Below, piece after piece: positions 56,143-64,000 of a DNA stretch of 64,000 nucleotides (positions within the stretch are counted from its first letter, which is position 1; each line of letters opens with the position of its first letter). The translations under genes were made by a program, and so were the position numbers. Source of the stretch: Flaveria trinervia. Taxonomy: Eukaryota > Streptophyta > Magnoliopsida > Asterales > Asteraceae. The notes beneath the pieces are model-generated. The model was not told the origin of the DNA and ran no database searches. It saw only the letters and a list, made by a program, of their open reading frames with translations. The DNA lies in the NCBI GenBank assembly GCA_025506515.1, contig JACCIX010000041.1, forward strand, positions 1 through 64,000, given 5' to 3'.

Positions 56143-58979
56143 ATGACTACTCCTTCTAATGATCCTCACAATACCGGTTCCTCAACCAAGCCCCCGATGC
56201 TGGTTAGGACCGAGTATACATATGGCAGCGAAGAATGCTCATCACCTGTCTGTTAACAGTTCAGGTTGTTGGACATCTGTGGTACATGGACCATATAAGC
56301 CTATGGTGAACAATCCGGAAACCAATCAAATGGTTCTGAAGAAGAAGGAACAATACTCTGATGAAGATCGGAAACTGTTTGAGATTGATGCTAAAGCCCA
56401 TGGAATTCTAGCCATGGCACTGCCTAATGAAATCTATTTAGGGCTTATGCATCATGAAACTGCTCATGATCTCTGCAATGCCCTGAAGGAACAATTCGGT
56501 GGCACAGATGAGGTCTTAGCAAACAATTGAGAAATCCTTGCCCAACAATATGAGACATTCTCTCATAGAAAGGGTAAGACACTAACTCAATAGTTTGAGC
56601 GTTTTTCCTGATTGATCTCTGAGCTGAAAATGGTGAAACAGGAATATACCAATAGCCAGATGAATAATAGGTTCCTCAGATCACTGCCTGAGAGATGGGA
56701 CACATACAATATTGTCCTACGCTCTAGTGCAAATCTGGATAGCCTATCTCTCACCCAACTTCATGGGAAACTGCTTAAATTCGAAAGAGAGATAGAGAAG
56801 AAGAGGAAACTGTCCTCATCAGGAAAGCTCACTCATGACTTTGTACCAGGGAATACTGCCTTGGTTGGTCATGAGTCAGAATATGCTGCATCTGAAAGCA
56901 ATTATGATGAGCATGTTGATTTCTCTTCAAATAGTTCTGATCATGCATTTGTTGGTATTGAGAGTCATTCTGGAAGTAATAGTGACAATCTATGCTTCAT
57001 CATGGATGATTTGAAATGAATAGCTGATGATGATCTAGAAGAGATGGATATTCTGAGCCAAATGGCATTGATTAATATCAGATCTCAGAAGTTCTATAAG
57101 AGAACTGGCAGGAAATTTCCTGGACTCTCTGGCAAAACCAAAGTTGGTTTTGACAAGAGTAAGTTGAGGTGTCACAAATGCCAAAGGCTGGGACACTTTG
57201 CAAGAGAGTGTAGATCAACTGGATCTAACTCTTCTGCACCCTTTGTGACTTTTCCTAGTACTAGTCCACAAAACAGAGGGCAACATCTGCTGGTTCTGGT
57301 CATCATTCACATCCTAGGTCTCCTGCATACTTTGTTCCCCAGGGTCAAATGTCATATCCTTATCCCTGCTATTATATGCCTCAACCAAATCCTGTCAAGC
57401 TCCGATTGCACACCAACCACAAGCATTGCCTGAACCACAACCTTCCCAATCTCATCAACAAACTAAACCCCAACAACACAGCTTCTTCACCCCAGGAGTT
57501 GTTGACTGGAGCAGTTTACCAGATGACTTGTCTGGTCATGAACAACTGTTCTCAGGTGCTGGTCAACATGGTGGTGAAAGTCCCTTTGGAAATCTAGCTC
57601 TTATGGCTTTGGATTCTGCTGATATTTCATCCACTAATGCCTCTACACCAAAGGTATCACAGGTATCCTCTGAGGCAAAAGCCAAACTATGTTCTGAATC
57701 ATGCATACCAGCATTTGCATCTATTAGAGAAGCAAATGTAGCTTTAATCAACAAGAACATTGAGCTAGAACAAATAATTTCCAAAAGCAAAGCTGAATTT
57801 GATATGTGCTTAATGATAAGAATGATGAGATTTACAAACTTAAATGCCAAATAACTGATGATAAGGCTAGGGAAGAGATACTTCTAGAGAAGTATAAAGA
57901 TCTCAAGAGAAACCTTGAAGTCACCCAGGTAGAGTGTGATAGATGGGTACAATCATGCAAAGGTTTTGAAATGCTTCTTAGTAAGCAATCTGCTTCCAAT
58001 GTGAAGTTTGGCATTGGTTACAATCACACTGCTCCACCTACAGATTTTACTCCCAGAGCAGAGGTAGAATCTGATGGTAAGAGTAATAACGAATCCATTT
58101 CTTTATGTGATCTACTTTCTGATACAGTACAATCAGAAGTAGAAGTCAGCACCAAGCCCTCTCAGAACCTATCAGCTGATGTTGATGGTTCCACTGCTGA
58201 CACTCACATGATCAATGAGTTGATCAACTCAGGAGTTAATTCTAAAAGTCCTGAAAGGACTAGAGAGCAGGATTTAACACCTGAAGTTCAAACTCCAACT
58301 ACTGCCAGTACTAGAAAGAAGAAAACTGTCAGTAGAAAGAGTTTGAAGACTACTAAAGAGGAAGTCAAGAAAGCAAGCAATGCTTCCAAAGCACTGAAGA
58401 GCAAGTCTTCAGTTGTTTCATCCTCTTTAGTTGATGATCAACCTAAGATGAAGAAGAAACCATGTGAAGTATGTGGTTTGTTCAATCATCTTACAGATGA
58501 TTGCTGGTACAAAAGAGGATCCAAACTCAAACATAAAGAGAAATTAAAGAGAAAATGGTTAAAATGAAAACTGAGTTTGAGACCACATTTGTATCAGCAA
58601 CATCAAATCCTGTAACCCTTAAGTCCACAAAGAAATCCAAAAAGGAAGGGGTTAAACAGGTCAACAGCTGAGATTGCTCAAAAGAAGAAGGTGCAACATA
58701 GGAAATTATCAAACTCCACTGGCAATGTGTCTGATGTGCTGAAAGCTTTATCACAAAATCAGACACAGCTGGTTATGATGGTTCAACATCTACTGGGAAG
58801 AGTTAACCAATTAGATGCTCCTATGTTGAAACCACAGAAAAGGAGGTCCAAGCCAAAGGATTCCTCTTCTTCACCATCTTCTTCCTCTCAGGCTGTTGTT
58901 TCCATAAACCTGTTAGTTTACCATCTGTTGATGAGACCAGGCCCAAAACCAAAAGGTTTGGGTCTCCAAAACTAACTGA
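56143..58979 (+). pseudogene. gag: S5 gag, with stops and frameshifts
   Basis: Starts MTTPSNDPHNTGSSTKPPML at 56143, the cleanest view of the family's gag N-terminus. A small deletion near 56215 shifts the frame; the core continues to EQFGGTDEVLANN and is stopped at 56528. Further stops come at about 56592 (CAG to TAG compared with S4) and 57017 (GGA to TGA). First knuckle CHKCQRLGHFARECR is at about 57171-57215, second CEVCGLFNHLTDDC at about 58464-58505. A heptad-like Lys/Glu region lies between (57800-57960). The ancestral gag stop is at 58977-58979. Confidence 0.86.
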
Positions 58980-61900
58980 TTTTTTTATTGCAGGGTTCTT
59001 CAACATGCCAAAGTAGCATCTGGTATGTAGACAGTGGGGGATCTATGCACATGACTGGGAACAACTCTCTTCTTCATGACTACTCTCAAGGAAAGAAGGG
59101 GTTGTTTCTTTTGGCAATGATGCTAGGGGTTACATCATTGGCAACGGCTTTGTCTCCAATGGAGAAATAAAGTTTGATGATGTTAATCATGTGGAAAATC
59201 TCAAGTACAATCTCTTGAGTGTCAGTCAAATGTGTGATAAAGGCCATGTTGCTCTTTTCACCAGTCAGAACTGTAGGATTCTGTCATCCAAAGTTCTGCA
59301 TTTGATTGATAAGGTGTTGGATGATCACACTCTCCTGAGAGCCAACAGGACAGGAAGAGTGTATGCCTTAGATCTTTCCAAGAAAATAGATCTCAGAGGC
59401 AATCCTTGCCTATTTTCCAAAGCCTCTTCTCAAGAATCTAAACTGTGGCACAGAAGGCTGGGTCATGTTAATTTCAAAAACATGAATCAACTTATCCACA
59501 ATAGTTTAGTCAGTGGCTTACCAATAAAGGAGTTCCACTGTGATGAAACCTGCACTGCTTGTTTAAAAGGAAAACAACACAAAGTCTCATTCCCTCCTAT
59601 TGAAGAGCCTAAGTCCACTGCCTGCTTGTATTACTGCATATGGATCTATTTGGTCCTGTGAGAGTGATGAGCATGGCAAAGAAGAAATACTGTCTGGTAA
59701 TTGTGGATGATTACTCCAGATTTGTATGGACTTTCTTTCTACATTCAAAGGATGAGGTTGCTCAGAAGATTATTCACTTTGTGTTGTATGTTGAGAAGCA
59801 GTATTCCCTTCCAGTCAAGTGTATTAGGAGTGACAATGGACTGAATTCAGAAACCATACACTTGATGACTTCTACCTTCAAAGGGAATCAAAAGGCAGTT
59901 TAGCATCCCAAGGACTCCAGAACAAAATGGAGTAGTGGAAAGAAAGAACAGGACCCTAATTGAAGCTGCAAGGTCCATGCTGGCTGATTCTGGTTTGCCA
60001 CTAACCTTTTGGGCTGAACTGTTAACACAGCTTGCTATGTGCAGAATAGAGTTTAGTAAATCAGAGGTTGATGAAGACTCCATATGAAGTTCTCCATCTT
60101 GGCTCCTCTAATTTCATTCTTCAAAGCATTTGGGTGTCCCTGTTTCATTCTCAACACAAAGGATCAACTCCAAAATTTGATCCTAAGGTGGATGCAGGGT
60201 ATTTTGTTGGTTATTCATCTACTTGCAAGGCATACAGAGTCTTCAACTGCAGAACAAAGATAGTTGAAGAGACTTTGCATGTGAAGTTTAATGAATCTCC
60301 TTTGGACAAGATTCCACAAAACCCTGTGGAGTTGTTTGATTTGGACATACTGCAATATGTTCCTTATCAACCTCCAGCTGTTGCAGATCCTGTGGATAAA
60401 TCATCTTCTGCAGCATGTCTTCCACCTGGTGGTATTGATGATGATGATGATAATATCAATACTCACCTATTCAAGTTTAGCAACCAACTGCCTGTGTCTG
60501 CTAAATTTGATGTTCCTGTAGCTTCAGCAGTTCATCCACAACAAATGCTGATGAGATCTCTGTTTCCTCTACATCTTTTGAGTTACCATCTAATTCTTGG
60601 TTTCAAGAGTCTGCATCAAAATCTGGTGCTGCTGAAGGTCCTACAAACACTTGCACAGATCTCATTGTTTATCAAGAACTGAAGAATCACCCAATGTCTC
60701 AGATTATTGGTGATATCAATGCTGGTGTTTTAACAAGAAGTCAATTGTCTAACTTCTGCTTCTATGCTCTCTTCATCAGTCAGCTAGAGCCAAAGAACAA
60801 CCATGTTGCTTTGAGAGACAATGGATGGGTTGAAGCCATGCAGCTTGAGCTACTTCAGTTCAAGAAATAGCAAGTGTGGGAACTGGTTCCTCTTCCCCCA
60901 GGTAAGTGTGCAATAGGCACTAAATGGGTGTTTAGGAATAAAACTGATGAAAATGGGCTTATTGTTAAGAACAAGGCTAGACTGGTTGTACAGGGATTTT
61001 CACAAGAAGAAGGTATTGACTATGATTAAACCTTTGCCCCTGTAGCCAGACTAGAGGCAATCAGATTGTTTTTAGCCTATGCTGCATTCCACAATATTAA
61101 AGTTTTTCAAATGGATGTCAAAAGTGCATTTTTATATGGTAAAATAAAAGAAGAAGTTTATGTGTGTCAACCACCAGGTTTTGAGGATAATAAATATCCT
61201 GAATGGGTGTATAAACTTGATAAGGCTCTTTATGGGTTGAAACAAGCTCCTAGAGCCTGGTATGAGACACTTTCCACTTTTCTTCATAAGAATAATTTCA
61301 CCAGAGGCTCCATTGATAGAACTTTGTTTATTAAGAAGGTGGATCAGCATAAGCTACTTGTTCAGATTTATGTTGATGATATCATTTTTGCATCCTCTGA
61401 TCCCCAGTTGTGTGATGATTTTACAATATTAATGAAAAAGAGGTTTGAAATGAGTGCAATGGGAGAATTACAGTTCTTTATAGGCTTGCAAATTAAACAA
61501 AAGGCTGATGGAATCTTTATTCATCAGTCAAAATATACAAAAGATCTTTTGAATAAGTTTGATTTACAAAACTGTAAGCCCTGTTCTACTCCCATGTGCA
61601 ACACCACACAACTGGATGCTGATCAGAAAGGTAAAGCTGTTGATGAAACACTTTACAAATGTATGATTGGGTCCTTGATGTATTTAATAGCTTCTAGACC
61701 AGATATTATGTTTGCTACATGTGTTTGTGCTAGATTTCAGGCTGCTCCTAAAGAGTCTCATTTGATTGCAGTCAAGAGAATCTTTAGATATTTGCAAGGT
61801 ACACAATCTCTGGGTTTATGGTATTCCACTGGACACTCTTGCAAATTAGTTGCTTTTTCAGATAGTGACTATGCAGGGTGCAAGTTAACTAGAAAGTCAA

Positions 61901-62319
61901 CTTCTGGTGGTTGTCAATTCCTAGGCAACTGTTTGATTTCTTGGCAGAGTAAGAAACAAACATCTCTTGCTACATCAACTGCTGAGGCCGAGTACATTGC
62001 TGCTGTAAGTTGCAATTCTCAGGTACTCTGGCTTCAGAACCAACTTCTGGATTATGGCATTACAGAGACTAAGACTCCACTATTAATGGATAGTGCTTCA
62101 GCTCTGTGTATTGTCAAAAATCCAGTCCAGCACTCTAGGACCAAACATATAGAGATCAGACATCACTTTATTCGGGATTGTTTTGAAAAAGGTCTGATTG
62201 ATCCTAAGTTTGTGCCTAGTGCTGATGAGCTTGCAGATATTTTTACTAAGCCTTTGGATAGTTCTACTTTCCAAAACCGTGTGTTAAGGCTTGGTATGCT
62301 GCAGGTATGCTGCAGCTAG
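58980..62319 (+). pseudogene. pol: S5 pol, RT/RNase H part open for 417 codons
   Basis: Protease WYVDSGGSMHMTGN (59020-59062). Pre-integrase LWHRRLGHVNFKNMNQL and CTACLKGKQHKVSF (59446-59590). Integrase MDLFGPVRVMSM, VDDYSRFVWTFFL and IRSDNG. RT to RNase H is one intact block, 61066-62319: VFQMDVKSAFLYGKIKEEVY, QIYVDDIIFASSD (catalytic YVDD present), FSDSDYAGCKLTRKSTSG, ATSTAEAEYIAA and MDSASALCIVKNPV. Stops compared with S4: CAG to TAG at about 60868 and GAA to TAA at about 61027. An 11-bp tandem duplication GTATGCTGCAG (62294-62315) changes the last residues. Confidence 0.9.
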
Positions 62320-62329
62320 AATAAGTGAC

Positions 62330-63005
62330 AACTACTGATGATTTCTGTAATAATTACTGGTGATCATTGGTAACCATGTCACATATAAGTACTGATGAGT
62401 CCTTTCACCATCAGTAGTTTTTAAACTACTGACGGCTAAATGCCTCACAAGTACTGAAGTACTTTATCTGTTCCAAACTACTGATGTAGTTACAACTACT
62501 GATGTAGTTACAACTACTGAAATCAGTACAAACAGATAAGTACTGACGTCCTATGAAACACCTGAAAAGCAGATGCAAAGTCTGATGAGTAAGTGTTGAG
62601 GACAGTATGAAACAGCTGAAAGGCTATGAATTGACGAAAACTACTGAAGAGAACTTTCTCTTCAGTCGTTTCTACAACTGCTGTTTCATTCTAACAACTG
62701 AAGCAAAACCATGTCTTCAGTAGTTTTATAACTACTGATGACTAACACCAAGTCTTCAGCTGTTACAACAACTGATGACAAAACCACTGTCTTCAGTAGT
62801 TTCACAACTACTAATGACAAACACCAAGTCCTCAGTTGTTTCATCATCTGAAGTCAAAACCATGGTCTTCAGTACTTTTCTAACTGCTGATGCCTAAAAC
62901 CACGACTTCAGCTGTTTCAACGTCTGATAGGGTAATACCATGTCAACAGTCGGTTTAAAACTACAGATGACTAACACCAAACCATTGAGTCTTTTCTCAC
63001 CCCTA
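62330..63005 (+). repeat. S5 hairpin array between pol and the post-pol ORF
   Basis: Non-coding. Regular units start near 62715, 62754, 62791, 62830, 62867 and 62906, alternating 39 and 37 bp. Hairpins are of the form CTTCAGTAGTT-ATA-AACTACTGATGAC with a TAACACCAAGT spacer. The first part (62330-62640) has the same words without fixed spacing, including a tandem GATGTAGTTACAACTACT. Confidence 0.85.
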
Positions 63006-63016
63006 CCCTATATATA
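63006..63016 (+). promoter_or_regulatory. S5 putative internal TATA box before the post-pol ORF
   Basis: ACCCTATATATAC about 65 bp upstream of the ATG at 63076; the leader between is CT-rich and holds one ATG-like word only. Matches S2, S3 and S4 in context and spacing. Promoter role inferred. Confidence 0.5.
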
Positions 63017-63075
63017 CTTGTCCTCTTCTCTAATGTTTCATTAGCCGTTATTTTCTGAACTTCTCTCTCTCAAAC

Positions 63076-64000
63076 ATGGCGACCATGAGTCTGAAACCAC
63101 GACATAACTACGTTGCTTACCTTACAAAGTCGGCTTTTGGAACAAATATGATAATGCCATTGACTTAATGGTGGATTCCCCATATTGGACAGCCTTTCTC
63201 TTGAATCCAACCATCTACCCTGAATCCCTCAGTCAATTCTGGTCAAATGCTTTTGTTCATACCGATGAATCTACCGGTCAGATCTCTGTTCGGTCCCTTG
63301 TCAACCAGAAACCAGTAGACGTTACAGCCGACATCATTCGTCAGGCATTACACCTACACTACTCCACCGCTGTGACTGCATACCCAAAGGGCATAACAGA
63401 TATGTCATTATCAATCATGGGTATGAAGGTGATCTTCGGGCTACAACCGTTCTAAAGAAACATTTCCATGACGCCGAGAAAGTTATTTTTCACATGGTAA
63501 ATGTCTGCTTAGCCTCCAAGACATCTTCTTGGGATCAAATGTCATCCCAATGGCAACAGGTATTGTATTCTATTCTAGAACACCAACCGCTAAATTTTTC
63601 TGAAATCGTGTTTCTAGAAATAAAGAACTTGGCTCAGAAACCTGTGGCAAACCGATGGCCATTATATCCCTGGTTTCTGATGGCCATTATTTTAGATGAA
63701 TTAAAATCTGATGGCCTTGTTGGCCTTGGAGTCCCTGCACCAGCTGTTTTGGCTGAGGTATACTCCAGGCACCACTCAGACCTTACACTCAAAGAAGCTG
63801 CCCGAATGCTAAAGCCCAAGCATAGGGAACCCACAACTTCCTCCATCAGAACCAATGTCCCCACTAAACCAAAACCAACACACCCCAAAACAGCTATTCA
63901 GGGAGATGAGTCCCCTGAAGATGCTCCTGCACCACCAATGCAGGATATACTTGCTGGCTTAAACCCCCCAGCAGTATCAGAGACTCTACCAGCCATAGCT
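63076..64000 (+). pseudogene. S5 post-pol ORF, start only (window ends), frameshifted
   Basis: The ATG at 63076 begins MATMSLKPRHNYVAYLT, very close to the S3 start. The conserved block TAFLLNPTIYPESLSQFWSN (63190-63250) is open in 63168-63455, followed after frameshifts by the family segments SSWDQMSSQWQQV, LYPWFLMAIILDEL and VLAEVYSRHHSD. A Pro/Thr-rich stretch then begins. It diverges more from S2 and S4 than they do from each other, yet keeps the same blocks. Function unknown. Confidence 0.77.

Larger units (their letters stand above)
55021..64000 (+). mobile_element. S5: Sire-type copia element, running off the right edge
   Basis: Plus-strand element with 5' LTR, primer site, full-length gag and pol, hairpin array, internal TATA box and the start of the post-pol ORF; the rest is outside the window. 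It lies inside Y2 (left duplication GGGGT at 55016-55020, partner not visible). It is opposite in orientation to S2 and S4, which makes a long inverted repeat with S4. Coding damage is partly in-frame stops, not only frameshifts. Confidence 0.9.

Overview
This is a plant nuclear genome window made almost entirely of nested retrotransposons; I found no host gene. Plant origin rests on plant-type initiator-tRNA-Met primer sites (TGGTATCAGAGC), Sire-lineage Ty1/copia gag-pol with two zinc knuckles, a plant L1 LINE whose ORF1 has a DUF4283-like domain and a CCHC knuckle, and chromovirus-like Ty3/gypsy debris. An AT-rich eudicot, probably an asterid, is my best guess; the family cannot be fixed from the sequence alone.

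Element names used below. S1-S5 are five copies of one Sire-type copia family: S1 1-940 (-), S2 941-11111 (-), S3 15434-20539 (+), S4 21144-40907 (-), S5 55021-64000 (+). T1-T3 are three copies of a different copia family: T1 11112-15433 (+), T2 21283-29279 (+), T3 43503-48141 (+). L1 is a LINE at 41020-51718 (+). Y1 is an old gypsy element in pieces from 20540 to 54403 (+). Y2 is a second gypsy LTR at 54404-55020 (+).

Nesting. Y1 is the oldest layer. S3, S4, L1 and Y2 sit inside it. T1 sits in S3, S2 in T1 and S1 in S2, giving five levels on the left. T2 sits in the 3' LTR of S4, T3 inside L1, and S5 inside Y2. Three insertions are proven by both target-site duplications: S4 (ATTAT), T2 (TATAT) and L1 (AAAGCTGAC). 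The others have one end outside the window or truncated.

The S family has the layout 5' LTR, gag, pol in the +1 frame, about 700 bp of non-coding hairpin array, a very long post-pol ORF (about 1,110 codons), polypurine tract, 3' LTR. All four copies that cover the region carry a TATA box about 65-85 bp before the ATG of the post-pol ORF. Just upstream lies an array of imperfect hairpins with a 36-40 bp period. This looks like an internal promoter for a separately transcribed gene, and it is the most interesting signal in the window. Related palindromes fill the U3 part of each S LTR.

Almost every coding region is broken by frameshifts or stops. Many breaks are one-base losses in short homopolymers, even in elements whose two LTRs are nearly identical, so some may be consensus errors in the assembly rather than decay.
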